A stretch of 64,000 bases of DNA. It comes from BOG-908 sp965199235 (GTDB taxonomy: Bacteria > Pseudomonadota > Alphaproteobacteria > Acetobacterales > Acetobacteraceae). The DNA lies in assembly GCA_965199235.1 (NCBI GenBank), contig CBDAQU010000002.1:992001-1056000 (forward strand), read 5' to 3'. The notes under the pieces were generated by a model. The model had not been told where the DNA came from. It worked only from the letters and a program-made list of their open reading frames with translations, and ran no database searches. Positions 26,507-35,371 of the stretch are shown piece after piece (within the stretch, counting starts at the first letter, position 1; every line of letters begins with the position of its first letter). Made by a program: the position numbers and the translations under genes.

Positions 26507-26799
26507 ATGGACAAGGCTGAGGCGATAACGCGGCTGGGGGCGCATGAGGCCGAGCTCAGACAGTTCGAGGGCGAGCATCTCTATCTATTCGGGTCCACGG
26601 CTCGCAATGACGCAAGCGAGAGTTCCGATGTCGATCTGTTCTTTGATCACCCGCAAGGCTCGATGGGTCTGTTTCAGGTGATGGACGTCGGCGAGGCCGC
26701 AACACGGATCCTCGGCTGCAAGGCGATGTCATGACCAGACGCAGCCTTCATCGCACTCTGCGGGACAGCATCCAGCGATCGGCTGAGATGGTCCTTTGA
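26507..26799 (+). pseudogene. mntA: mntA-like nucleotidyltransferase antitoxin, frameshifted
   Basis: The first 70 codons give a MNT domain: LYLFGSTARNDASESSDVDLFFD holds the GS and DVD metal motifs of minimal nucleotidyltransferases, which AMPylate HepT toxins. After LGCKA the frame breaks at about 26725; restoring one G (GCGGAT for GCGAT) continues it as DVMTRRSLHRTLRDSIQRSA to a stop at 26797-26799, the usual family ending. A single-base deletion is thus the likely lesion. Confidence 0.7.
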
Positions 26800-27145
26800 A
26801 AATTTCGCCAGACGCTCGCCTGACAGACATCGTGGAGGCGATTGAGCCTGTCCGGAGCGAACTGGCTGACGGGCCCGTCCACGTGCCGGCTGGGGATCGC
26901 CTCAAGCGGTGGATTGTGGAGCGGGGCATCGAAATCGTTTCCGAGGCAAGCCGGCACCTGCCGGACGACATCACGGCAAGGCATCCAGCCCTTCCTTGAC
27001 GAAAATCGCCGGCATTGGAAACGTCTTTCGTCACGAACACGCTTCCGTTGCTGATGACATCCTGTGGCATGTCGCTCAGGATGACCTTCCGCCGCTTCTG
27101 TCGGCCTGCCGCGCCGAACTGGCGCGTGCATTGCCGAAGGACTGA
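26796..27145 (+). pseudogene. hepT: hepT-like HEPN toxin, frameshifted
   Basis: Starts with a TTG overlapping the mntA stop. Frame one gives LTDIVEAIEPVRSELADG and VERGIEIVSEASRHLPDDI; it stops at 26999. Another frame continues as KIAGIGNVFRHEHASVADD and LPPLLSACRAEL to 27145. Restoring one G at about 26993 joins them. The RNase motif of HEPN (R-x4-6-H) is present in the second half as FRHEH. As it stands neither half makes a toxin. Confidence 0.7.
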
Positions 27146-27232
27146 AAGCGGTAGCATCAAGCCCCGGTCTCATTCCTTGACACGCCCCCATCCTGGCGTG
27201 TTCATCCGCAAGCCTTGTCCGGACCCAGACAG

Positions 27233-28045
27233 ATGCCAGCCACGCCCAAGATCATACGCGGCCACACTACCAACTCGCCGGCCGCCAAGCCGGACGCCGG
27301 CGGCATACTGGAGACGGTCAAGACATTGGTCTATGCCGGGCTGATCGCGCTCGGCATCCGCACCGTGGCGTTCGAACCGTTCAACATACCCTCCGGCTCG
27401 ATGATCCCGACGCTGCTGATCGGCGACTTCGTCTTCGTCAGCAAGTTCAGCTACGGCTACTCGCGCTTCTCGGCGCCTTTCTCGCCCCCGCTGTTCTCCG
27501 GCCGCATCCTAGGCTCCTACCCGCATCGCGGCGACGTGGTGGTGTTCCGCAACACGCGCAACACGAGCGAGGACTGGATAAAGCGGGTGATCGGGCTGCC
27601 AGGCGACCGCATCCAGGTCAAGCAGGGCCAGCTCTACATCAACGGCGCCGAGGTGCCGCGCACGCTGGTGACCGACGACTACAAGGGCGCCGACGAAAGT
27701 GGCGCCGGCGTGCTGAGCCATGAGTATCTCGAAGCGCTGCCCAACGGTCCTAAGCATGACCTGCTCAAGCAGAGCGACGAGCACATCTTCGGCGACCCGG
27801 ATTTCGATCCGAACAACACTGACGAGTATCTCGTGCCGGACGGCCACCTGTTTATGATGGGCGACAACCGCGACAACTCGGCCGACAGCCGCTTCATGAA
27901 CGGGCTTGGTTTCGTGCCGCTGGAGAACGTGGTCGGCCGGGCGCAGTTCATTTTCTTCAGCTTCGACGCAGAGCATCCGTGGTGGCAGGTCTGGGAGTGG
28001 CCGCTGGAGGTGCGCTGGAGCCGACTGCTGAAGGGCGTGGATTGA
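27233..28045 (+). CDS. lepB: Signal peptidase I
   Basis: 270 residues. One N-terminal membrane helix (about 31-46), catalytic Ser56 in IPSGSMIPTL, catalytic Lys117 in DWIKRVIGLPGD, then MMGDNRDNSADSRF. It removes signal peptides on the periplasmic face. First gene of lepB-rnc-era-recO, a common alphaproteobacterial arrangement. The ATG at 27233 fits the family; one at 27215 is possible. Confidence 0.95.
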   Translation: MPATPKIIRGHTTNSPAAKPDAGGILETVKTLVYAGLIALGIRTVAFEPFNIPSGSMIPTLLIGDFVFVSKFSYGYSRFSAPFSPPLFSGRILGSYPHRGDVVVFRNTRNTSEDWIKRVIGLPGDRIQVKQGQLYINGAEVPRTLVTDDYKGADESGAGVLSHEYLEALPNGPKHDLLKQSDEHIFGDPDFDPNNTDEYLVPDGHLFMMGDNRDNSADSRFMNGLGFVPLENVVGRAQFIFFSFDAEHPWWQVWEWPLEVRWSRLLKGVD

Positions 28046-28776
28046 CGGAGGCCGACGATGGTACCTGTCTGGAGCAGCGGCTGCAGCAGGCCGAACATCT
28101 GCTCGGTCACCGGTTCGCCCAACCAGGGTTGCTGGCCGAAGCGCTGACCCATCGCTCTGCAGCGTCCGGCCGCATCGCCGGCCGGGGCCGGCGGGTGCCG
28201 AAATCGACCGGCGCGGGCTCCAACGAACGGCTGGAGTTCATCGGCGACCGGGTGCTGGGGCTGGTGGTGGCCGAGTGGGTGGCTGAGCGGTTTCCCGCCG
28301 AGCAGGAGGGCGAACTCGGGCCGCGCCACGCTCATCTGGTGTCGCGCGAGGCGGTGTGTGCGGTGGCCGAACGGATCGGGCTCGCCGGCGTGCTGTCTCT
28401 GGGGTCCAACGAGGCGCTGGCCGGCGTCGGCCGGCTGGCGACCGTTCTGGCAGATGCGCTGGAGGCGGCGATCGGCGCGCTGCACCTCGATGGCGGGCTG
28501 GACGTCGCCAGGCAGTTCGTCCGCAGCGCCTGGGCACCGCTGCTGGAGGCGCAGGTAAGGCCGCCCAAGGATCCGAAGACCGCCTTGCAGGAGCGTGTGC
28601 TGGCTTACGGCGAGGATTTGCCGGCGTATCGCCTGGTTTCCAGCGTCGGACCCTCGCATGCGCCGCATTTCGTCATCGAGGTGACGGCGCGCGGCCAGGC
28701 CGGCAGGGGGGAAGGGAGCACCAAGCGTTTGGCCGAGCGTGAGGCTGCGGCCGACCTGCTGGCAAAACTTCAGTGA
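28042..28776 (+). CDS. rnc: Ribonuclease III
   Basis: 244 residues from a TTG at 28042 that overlaps the lepB stop. RNase III signature NERLEFIGDRVLGLVV, second metal-site segment TVLADALEAAIGAL, and a C-terminal dsRNA-binding domain (PKTALQERVLAYGEDLPAYR, FVIEVTARGQ, AEREAAADLLAKL). Processes rRNA and mRNA duplexes. No ATG/GTG is in frame near the expected start, so the TTG is favoured by coupling. Confidence 0.93.
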   Translation: MTEADDGTCLEQRLQQAEHLLGHRFAQPGLLAEALTHRSAASGRIAGRGRRVPKSTGAGSNERLEFIGDRVLGLVVAEWVAERFPAEQEGELGPRHAHLVSREAVCAVAERIGLAGVLSLGSNEALAGVGRLATVLADALEAAIGALHLDGGLDVARQFVRSAWAPLLEAQVRPPKDPKTALQERVLAYGEDLPAYRLVSSVGPSHAPHFVIEVTARGQAGRGEGSTKRLAEREAAADLLAKLQ

Positions 28777-29675
28777 GCGAAGCTGTGAGCCGCTGCGGCT
28801 TCGTGGCCATCGTCGGCGCGCCCAATGCCGGCAAATCCACGCTGCTGAACCGCATGGCCGGGGCCAAGCTGTCGATCGTCAGCCCGAAGGCGCAGACGAC
28901 GCGGTTCCGTGTTCTGGGCATCCTGCTGCGCGGGCCCGCCCAGATCCTGCTGGTGGACACGCCCGGCATCTTCGCCCCGCGCCGCAAGCTGGACCGCGCG
29001 ATGGTCAACGCAGCCTGGACGGGGTCGGACGACGCAGACCTGACGCTGTTCCTGGTTGATGCCCGTGCGGGCGTGACCGAGCAGGTCGGCGCGATCGCCG
29101 ACAAGCTTGGCGGGTCGGGGAGGCGGAGCTGGCTGGTGCTGAACAAGATCGACCTGGTGGCGCGCCTGCGCCTGTTGCCGCTGACCGCCGAACTGGCCGG
29201 GCGAGCCGCCTTCGAGCAGGTGTTCATGGTGAGCGCGGCCAACGGCGACGGTGTGTCCGACCTGATGGACGCGGCAGGAAACGCCTTGCCGGAGGGGCCG
29301 CATCTCTATCCTGACGACGAGATCACCGACCTGCCGGACCGCATGCTGGCCGCGGAGATCGTCCGCGAACAGGTGTTTTTGCAGACGCATGAGGAGGTTC
29401 CCTATGGCACCACGGTGGAGACGGAAAGCTTCGCCGAGCGCCCGGACGGTTCGGTGCGCATAGACGCCACGATCTACGTCGCACGCGCGGGACAGAAGGC
29501 GATCCTGATCGGCGAGGGGGGTGCGCGGGTGCGTGACATCGGCGCACGTGCGCGGTCGCATCTGTCGCAGCTGCTCGGCCGGCCGGTCCACCTGTTTCTC
29601 AACGTCAAGGAGCGGTCCGGCTGGGACGAGGAGCGTGCGAGGCTGCGCGCGATCGGGCTGGACGATCCGGACTGA
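28773..29675 (+). CDS. era: GTPase Era
   Basis: 300 residues. G1 GAPNAGKST (15-23), G3 DTPG, G4 NKID, then a KH domain with GEGGARVRDIGARAR. Era assists 30S assembly near the 16S 3' end. GTG start at 28773 overlaps the rnc stop (GTGA), and the stop overlaps recO. Confidence 0.95.
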   Translation: MSEAVSRCGFVAIVGAPNAGKSTLLNRMAGAKLSIVSPKAQTTRFRVLGILLRGPAQILLVDTPGIFAPRRKLDRAMVNAAWTGSDDADLTLFLVDARAGVTEQVGAIADKLGGSGRRSWLVLNKIDLVARLRLLPLTAELAGRAAFEQVFMVSAANGDGVSDLMDAAGNALPEGPHLYPDDEITDLPDRMLAAEIVREQVFLQTHEEVPYGTTVETESFAERPDGSVRIDATIYVARAGQKAILIGEGGARVRDIGARARSHLSQLLGRPVHLFLNVKERSGWDEERARLRAIGLDDPD

Positions 29676-30511
29676 TGGAGTGGTCGGCGGCGGGGATCGT
29701 GCTCTCTGCCTTGCCTTACGGCGAGGGCGATGCGCTCGCCGCGGTGTTCACCGAGGATCACGGGGTCCATCGCGGCCTGGCGCGCGGCGGGCTCTCGCGC
29801 GCGCGGGGGGGCGTCTGGCAGGCGGGCAACCTGGTCGAGGCGCGCTGGGTTGCTCGGCTGTCCGACCAGCTCGGCAGTTTCAGCGCCGAGCTGGTGCACC
29901 CCTCGGCGGCCCTGGCCATGCACGACCCCGTCAGGCTGGGCGTGCTGAGCGCCGCCTGCGCTGTGGCCGAGGGCGCCCTGCCGGAACGCGAGCCTCAGCC
30001 GCGGCTGTTTCGCGGGCTGCTGCACCTGATCGTGCACCTTGCCGATGGGCAGTCGGGAGTGGCGCCGCTGACGCTGTGGGAGCTGGCGCTGCTGGCCGAT
30101 CTTGGCTACGGGCTAGACCTGTCGGCCTGCGCGGTGACGGGGACGCTGGATCAGCTCACCTACGTCTCACCCAGGTCGGGGCGCGCGGTGAGCGAGGCTG
30201 CGGCCGAAGCATGGCGCGACCGCCTGCTGCGACTGCCGCCGTTCCTGCGCGGCGAAGGGGCGCCAGACGTGCAGGTGCCAGACTTGCAGGTGCCAGACGT
30301 GCAGGTGCCAGACTTGCAGGTGCCAGACTTGCAGGTGCCCGGCCTGAACGGGCCAAGCCTGAACGGGCCAGACCTGAACCACCTTGTCGACGGGTTGCGT
30401 CTGACCGGACATTTCCTGGCCAAGAACGTTTTTGGCGTCAGACATAGTCCTCTGCCGGCCGCAAGAGTCCTGCTCACCGACAGGATCGTGGCACTCACCG
30501 GGACCGCATGA
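29675..30511 (+). CDS. recO: DNA repair protein RecO with an inserted peptide repeat
   Basis: 278 residues. OB-fold N-terminus (MEWSAAGIVLSALPYGEGD, ITEDHG-like FTEDHGVHRGLARGG) and helical C-terminal domain (LTLWELALLADLGYGLDL, FLAKNVFG). RecO loads RecA with RecR. The zinc cysteines of some RecO proteins are absent. Residues 197-235 are a tandem Pro-Asp-Leu/Val-Gln-Val repeat not expected in RecO, placed in a surface linker before the last helices. Confidence 0.9.
   Translation: MEWSAAGIVLSALPYGEGDALAAVFTEDHGVHRGLARGGLSRARGGVWQAGNLVEARWVARLSDQLGSFSAELVHPSAALAMHDPVRLGVLSAACAVAEGALPEREPQPRLFRGLLHLIVHLADGQSGVAPLTLWELALLADLGYGLDLSACAVTGTLDQLTYVSPRSGRAVSEAAAEAWRDRLLRLPPFLRGEGAPDVQVPDLQVPDVQVPDLQVPDLQVPGLNGPSLNGPDLNHLVDGLRLTGHFLAKNVFGVRHSPLPAARVLLTDRIVALTGTA
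30263..30379 (+). repeat. In-frame 15-bp minisatellite inside recO
   Basis: Five units of a 15-bp repeat (consensus around CCAGACTTGCAGGTG) encode PDVQV/PDLQV, followed by three related 12-bp units encoding GLN/SLN/DLN blocks. Period is a multiple of three, so the frame is kept. Confidence 0.85.
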
Positions 30512-30541
30512 GGCATCCCGGCCGACTGCTATCCGCCAGCC

Positions 30542-32257
30542 TCAGCCCTTTCGCTGACGGGCGTTGGATGTGGAGCTTTTCCGTGCGGGAGCGGTCTTGA
30601 AAAATCGTTTCGGCGCGGCGGGGTCGCGCCGCGGGGCAGGAGCTGGTGGTTCGGAGCGGCTGACGCGCACGTTGTCCTCGGCATCGTCCGGCAGGTTGGA
30701 CGCGAACGTGTCGGACATCGCCTCGGTAATTTCGAAGCGGGTCTCGCGGTCCTGGATGCGGATCGCGCCCACGTCGCGCTTTTCGACGCCGCCCATCCGG
30801 CAGATCAGCGGCAGCAGCCATTTCGGGTCGGCTTTCTGGGCACGGCCGATATTGAGGCTGTACCAAACCATGGGGCCGGAGGCGAAGCCGGCCTTCTCCG
30901 GTCTTTCGGCGTTCGCCCGTGCGGGCTCGCGGCGCGTGCCCGTCATGGGCGACAGCTCGGTCACCTCCTCCGGCGCAGGCAAGCGGCCACGATACAGGCG
31001 CACCAGCGCGGCTGCTATGTCCTCGGCCGAGCGCCCCTCCAGCAGGGTGCGCGCCAGCGTCAGGTCGTCGGCGGTCATCTCGTCGGTCAGCACGGGGTCG
31101 TCGAGCAGGCGCGCGCCGTCGCGGGCCCGTATCTCCTCCGGCAGCGGCGCGCCTCGCCATTCGGCGCTGACGCCGGCCGATGCGACCAGCGCCTCTGCGG
31201 CGCGCGCCCGGTTGGCCGGCACGATCAGCACGCACACGCCCTTGCGCCCGGCCCGGCCGGTGCGGCCGCTTCGGTGCAGCAGCATCTCCTTGTTGGTGGG
31301 CAGGTCGGCATGGATGACCAGGCCGAGATCGGGCAGGTCCAGACCCCGGGCTGCGACGTCGGTTGCGACGCAGACGCGCGCCTGGCCGTCGCGTATCGCC
31401 TGCACGGCGCGTGTGCGCTCGTTCTGCGTGAGTTCGCCGGAGAGGGCGACGGAGGTGAAACCGCGTTCCTGCAGGCTGGCGTGCAGGTGCCGCACACCGT
31501 CGCGGGTGGCGCAGAACACCAGCGCGGTCGGCGCCTCGAAGTAGCGCAGCACGTTGACCACCGCGTGCTCGCTTTCACGCGGGGGAACGCGCACCGCGCG
31601 GTACTCGATGTCTGCATGCGGCTGGTTGCGCACCAGCGTGTCGATGCGGAGCGCGTCCTTCTGATATTTGCGCGCGAGTGCGGTGATTTCGCGGGCGATG
31701 GTGGCGGAAAACAGCAGCGTCCGGCGCCATTCGGGCGTCGCGTCCAGCAGCGTGTCCAGCTCGTCGCGGAAGCCGAGGTCGAGCATCTCGTCGGCTTCGT
31801 CGAGCACGGCCACGGCCAGGTCGGAGAGCTTCAGCCGGCCGCGCGCCAGGTGGTCACAGAGCCGGCCCGGAGTACCGACGACGATGTGGCAGCCTGCCTC
31901 CAGGGCGCGCCCCTCGCGCTGGCCATCCATGCCGCCGATGCAGGAGAGGATGCGGGCGCCGGTCTGGGCGTAGAGCCAGCTCAGCTCGCGGTGCACCTGC
32001 ATGGCCAGCTCGCGGGTGGGCGCAATCACCAGGGCGCGCGGGTTGCCGGGCCGGTCGAAACGTTCCTCGACGCCCAGCAGCGTGGGCGCGAAGGCCAGGC
32101 CGTAGGCGACGGTCTTGCCCGAGCCTGTCTGGGCGGAGACGAGCAGGTCGCGCGCCTCGGCGCCAGGGGCGAGCACGGCCTCCTGCACGGGCGTAAGCTC
32201 GGTATAGCCGCGATCGGTCAAGGCCCGGTTCAGGGATGGGTTGGTCGCAAAAGTCAT
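30542..32257 (-). CDS. DEAD-box RNA helicase with DbpA-type RNA-binding domain
   Basis: 571 residues. Helicase motifs in order: LTPVQEAVL (Q), AQTGSGKT (I), APTRELAMQ (Ia), GTPGRL, LDEADEML (II), FSATI (III), HRSGRTGRAG (VI). Residues about 440-520 (VWYSLNIGRAQKADP, WLLPLICRMGGVEK) are a DbpA/CsdA RRM-like domain; the Arg/Lys-rich tail binds RNA. Probably acts in ribosome assembly or cold-shock mRNA remodelling. Convergent with recO. Confidence 0.93.
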   Translation of the reverse strand: MTFATNPSLNRALTDRGYTELTPVQEAVLAPGAEARDLLVSAQTGSGKTVAYGLAFAPTLLGVEERFDRPGNPRALVIAPTRELAMQVHRELSWLYAQTGARILSCIGGMDGQREGRALEAGCHIVVGTPGRLCDHLARGRLKLSDLAVAVLDEADEMLDLGFRDELDTLLDATPEWRRTLLFSATIAREITALARKYQKDALRIDTLVRNQPHADIEYRAVRVPPRESEHAVVNVLRYFEAPTALVFCATRDGVRHLHASLQERGFTSVALSGELTQNERTRAVQAIRDGQARVCVATDVAARGLDLPDLGLVIHADLPTNKEMLLHRSGRTGRAGRKGVCVLIVPANRARAAEALVASAGVSAEWRGAPLPEEIRARDGARLLDDPVLTDEMTADDLTLARTLLEGRSAEDIAAALVRLYRGRLPAPEEVTELSPMTGTRREPARANAERPEKAGFASGPMVWYSLNIGRAQKADPKWLLPLICRMGGVEKRDVGAIRIQDRETRFEITEAMSDTFASNLPDDAEDNVRVSRSEPPAPAPRRDPAAPKRFFKTAPARKSSTSNARQRKG

Positions 32258-32531
32258 TGGGTGCGTGTTATCCGGAGTGGCCGCACCACGCTCCCACGCC
32301 GCGAGGCGGGATGGGCAGGGCGGGCGGTGATGACGGTGAGCGACTGATATAGGGAGTGCTGCGGCTGAAAGGGCAAGAAAACTGCACGGTCTTGCCGGGT
32401 GGGCCGGATCAGGCGCGCTGGTCTTGGCGCTGCGCGGCAGCCTGTTCAGCCGGGATCGACTGGTCTACCCGCCGCGGACGGGCTACGTGTTCGGGCGCCA
32501 ACGCGCCGTGCCCAATGGTGTGAAAGGCCGC

Positions 32532-33008
32532 ATGCTCCAAAGCTTCACGCTCGAGTCGGCGGGGCACCTGATCCAGGTGGCTCTGACGCCGGTGTTTCTG
32601 CTGTCGGGTATCGCGGCCCTGCTCAACGTGTTCGCGACCAGGCTGGCGCGCGTCGCAGACCGGCTGGACAGCGTGGCAGAAGCGATCGGCGGCGGCCAAT
32701 GTACTCAGGAGCAGCGCACCCAGCTCGAACGGCTGCACCGGCGGTCGCAGACGCTTGATGCCGCCGTGGTGCTGGGAACAGCGGGTGCTGCTGCCACCTG
32801 CTTCGCAATCCTCACGCTGTTTCTGTTTGCGTTGAGCAACAAGACCATCGCCGGCGTGCTGCTCGGCTTCTTCGGTCTGGCGATCATCTGCACGCTGGTC
32901 TCGGTCACCGCTTTCGGGCTGGAGATGCTGATGAGCAGCCGGGGCCTGCGGGCGAGGTTGCGGTTTCACCTGCCGCATGTGAGGCTTTGGCGCCAGCGCC
33001 GGAACTAG
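32532..33008 (+). CDS. DUF2721 membrane protein
   Basis: 158 residues from MLQSFTLESAG. Three hydrophobic helices and the DUF2721 pattern: LTPVFLLSGIAALLNVFATRLARVADR and LERLHRRSQTLDAA. Function of the family is unknown. A longer frame upstream to 32424 adds residues that do not fit. Confidence 0.8.
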   Translation: MLQSFTLESAGHLIQVALTPVFLLSGIAALLNVFATRLARVADRLDSVAEAIGGGQCTQEQRTQLERLHRRSQTLDAAVVLGTAGAAATCFAILTLFLFALSNKTIAGVLLGFFGLAIICTLVSVTAFGLEMLMSSRGLRARLRFHLPHVRLWRQRRN

Positions 33009-33164
33009 ACCTGTTTCATGCAGGTGCCCGCATGGAGACGGACGTGAACGTCTTCGCCGCGATATGGGCTGTGTGCGGTCTGGCTGAGGCGGGCTTGCCG
33101 ACCTGGGTCTTCGGCGTGCCGATCCTGATCTCTGCTTTGACCGCCGTGATGCGGCAGAATTGCG

Positions 33165-33545
33165 TCACGAGTTGCGCGTGCTCTGCAGATGCTGCTCTAC
33201 GATCCGGATGTTGCGCAGGTTTGCCTTCAGAGCCACGTCGAACAGATCGCCCAGGATAGGCACGGAGCCGCCGGCCACCTCTACGACGATGTTGCCGATC
33301 ATGCGCATCAGTTGGTGGCGCGGCACGCCCAGAGCGTGCGCCTGTTGCACGATGTAGAGCGAGATTGCTCCGAGAACGAGGTCGCCCCCGCCTGGCGCGA
33401 GGCCGATCAGGCTATTCAGGCCGAAGCGGAAGCGGGTTCCGGGCAACACGAAGGCGGCATCGACCAGCCAGGCGATGCGCTTGATGCGCGCAAGCCGTGC
33501 CGCGTTCGACGCTTGTGACCCTCCGGTCTCGTATGCCTGCGTCAT
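33165..33545 (-). CDS. DUF4112 small membrane protein
   Basis: 126 residues. The family signature is clear: WLVDAAFVLPGTRFRFGLNSLIGLAPGGGD and IGNIVVEVAGGSVPILGDLFDVALKANLRN (each only partly quoted: GLNSLIGLAPGGGD, VPILGDLFDVALKANLRN). Two hydrophobic segments. Role unknown. Confidence 0.85.
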   Translation of the reverse strand: MTQAYETGGSQASNAARLARIKRIAWLVDAAFVLPGTRFRFGLNSLIGLAPGGGDLVLGAISLYIVQQAHALGVPRHQLMRMIGNIVVEVAGGSVPILGDLFDVALKANLRNIRIVEQHLQSTRNS

Positions 33546-33689
33546 TGCTGTGGGTCCCTTCTCGTCGGGCGTCGCCGGCCATTACGCACGGAGCTGCCTG
33601 TTTGAGAAGTCAGACGTGATGCGCGCGCGCCCTGCTCCTGCTGTATGTCGGAACCATCGTGCTTGGGGAGCGATGCGTGGCAGACAGGG

Positions 33690-34040
33690 CATCGACGGTG
33701 CATCCCTGTATACCGATCAAACACGACTGCCGGCACGGGACCGAACTCAAACAACTCTTTACGGTTCAACGGCATTGGGGGAGCGGCACGCAGACCGTAA
33801 CGGTCGATTGTCTCGGCGACGCGTATGGCGGCTCGCCCACCGAGGACCGCAACCTCTACCTGGAGGATGTCGTCCAGCACAATGCGCTCGCCCCGGTCGA
33901 CGCGGCCTTGCACAGCGCCGGTACGTTGTTCGTCAGCTCCTACATGTCCGGACATGATGGCCGTCCGGTGTCGTTTGGCGCCGGGCCGAACAGCATCGCG
34001 CTCGAGGCCTGGGCATGGCGGCTAGACCGGTCTCACGCAG
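33690..34040 (+). pseudogene. Remnant of a carbohydrate-binding (CBM36/60-like) domain
   Basis: One frame reads HWGSGTQTVTVDCLGDAYGG, then SPTEDRNLYLEDV, then AALHSAGTLFV. Calcium-dependent xylan-binding modules carry the pattern V.F.NDAWGG..ATDRNLYVDG..(Y/L)SAG. Neither a start codon in a sensible place nor a catalytic domain accompanies it, and it runs into the dispersed hairpin repeat. Probably the tail of a deleted secreted glycosidase, possibly related to the GH16 gene at 21338. Confidence 0.45.
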
Positions 34041-34140
34041 AGTGTCCGCGAGCACGCGGACCTCAAACCGGTCCAGGCCCTGTTTTGGCGAGCGATTTCG
34101 TCACTCCGACTGTTTCCAGTCTGCGTGACGTTGCCCTAGT
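34019..34140 (+). repeat. Dispersed two-hairpin element, copy A
   Basis: First hairpin: GTCCGCG-AGCA-CGCGGAC within outer arms GACCGGT/ACCGGTC (34024-34072). Second hairpin: GTCACTCCGACTG with CAGTCTGCGTGAC, 4-nt loop (about 34100-34129). It aligns without gaps larger than two bases to 52695-52815, and its second half to 21290-21345. It lies 3' of the DUF900 hydrolase gene. Confidence 0.8.
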
Positions 34141-34197
34141 GCCAACGCCCGCAACGCCGGCATGCATCACGTCAACGTCAGATAGACATCCAAGAAC

Positions 34198-35154
34198 TCA
34201 TAACCGCGAGGAGATGTCGGCACGGCACGCTGGAGACTGTCTGTAATACTGGTGAGACGTCAGAAACGTCCGGTGATAGTCGTCGAAACCAGTGGCGTCC
34301 ACGATGCTGTAGATTGAGGCAGGGAACATCGCCGGGTCCGCCTTGTCGTCGGGACCTTTCTGCCCCAGGCGCTGGGCTCCGAGATTCACCCAGAAACTCA
34401 GCTGCAGCACCTGGTCCACGCCGCTGAAATAGATCACGATCCTCTTTGCCAGCTGCGACAGCCCGCTGAGGCGCGCCGGCTCCGGCTGGTCGAACGCGTC
34501 GGACCCGCAATCGCCGGCGGCCAGGAAAACGACGTCGAACAGGTTGGCCGGCCCGTTGCCGTGCAGGAACCAGTTTTCCACAGCACTCTGCAGAGCCAGG
34601 TGACCCATGCTGTGCGCGAGCAGGTAGGTCTTTCGGCCCTGGGCACGGGCCGCGGTCAGGATCGGCTGCAGGTTGGCGAAGAACGTCATCACGTGCTGGC
34701 CGGACAGCCGCGCCATGCTCTGGTCGCGCTTGTAGGCGTCCGGCAGAACCGGCCCGTCGATCACCTGGCCCAGCGAGGGCCAGCTGAACGCGATCACGCT
34801 CACGTCCGCCGCCTGTTCGTTCGACGCGGAGAGCCATTCACGGTTGAAGGCGGCGCGGGTCAGCGCGTCCGAAAAGCTGTTGTCGAATCCATGGAGAAAA
34901 ACCAGCAGGTTGCGTCCCGCGTGTGCGAGGTCGCCCGTTGCGTTCTGCGAGAAGCCGCCGATGCTCACGTCATTGATCGCGCTGACATCGCCCTGCGTGT
35001 TGTTGGCGATGTCCACCCCGTCGACGAACGCCGTACCGTACACCAAGCCAGTCGAGTCCGAAGGAGGCTGTATGCCGTTGCCGAAGCCAGCGACGTCGTC
35101 TGTCGGGCTTGCCGGGGAACGATTGGTGGCGAAGTAGACCGTGGCGTGCGTCAT
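34198..35154 (-). CDS. DUF900 alpha/beta hydrolase
   Basis: 318 residues. Typical opening VYFATNRSPASP, then LLVFLHGFDNSFSDAL (oxyanion region), SWPSLGQ, nucleophile elbow LLAHSMGHLALQSA, and a late His in DYHRTF. DUF900 proteins are predicted esterases or lipases of unknown substrate. No signal peptide. Downstream lies repeat copy A. Confidence 0.85.
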   Translation of the reverse strand: MTHATVYFATNRSPASPTDDVAGFGNGIQPPSDSTGLVYGTAFVDGVDIANNTQGDVSAINDVSIGGFSQNATGDLAHAGRNLLVFLHGFDNSFSDALTRAAFNREWLSASNEQAADVSVIAFSWPSLGQVIDGPVLPDAYKRDQSMARLSGQHVMTFFANLQPILTAARAQGRKTYLLAHSMGHLALQSAVENWFLHGNGPANLFDVVFLAAGDCGSDAFDQPEPARLSGLSQLAKRIVIYFSGVDQVLQLSFWVNLGAQRLGQKGPDDKADPAMFPASIYSIVDATGFDDYHRTFLTSHQYYRQSPACRADISSRL

Positions 35155-35371
35155 GGTGATCCTCCATCCCAGATTATTACCTCGACTCCGAGCGCAGCGA
35201 CCTCCGTCTTACCCGGACCACAATGGCCGAAACCAGCGTTACGATGACCTCTCGACCAAGCGACGGGTCGCCCTGCTCAAGGCCGCGGCAGCCGGACGCC
35301 GGCCTGGCTCGGTCATTCTGTCAGTCCAGCGATGGGCGCGGCCTGTCGCCCGGCCGCGCTGCCGGCTCGAT

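Noticed and set aside
30271..30350. The 15-bp repeats in recO as a CRISPR array
   Set aside because: Units are contiguous with no spacers and read in frame as part of RecO.
33032..33259. Small plus-strand frame METDVNVFAAIWAV as a membrane peptide gene
   Set aside because: Its second half overlaps the well-supported DUF4112 gene on the other strand and turns Cys/Arg-rich; probably chance or a remnant.
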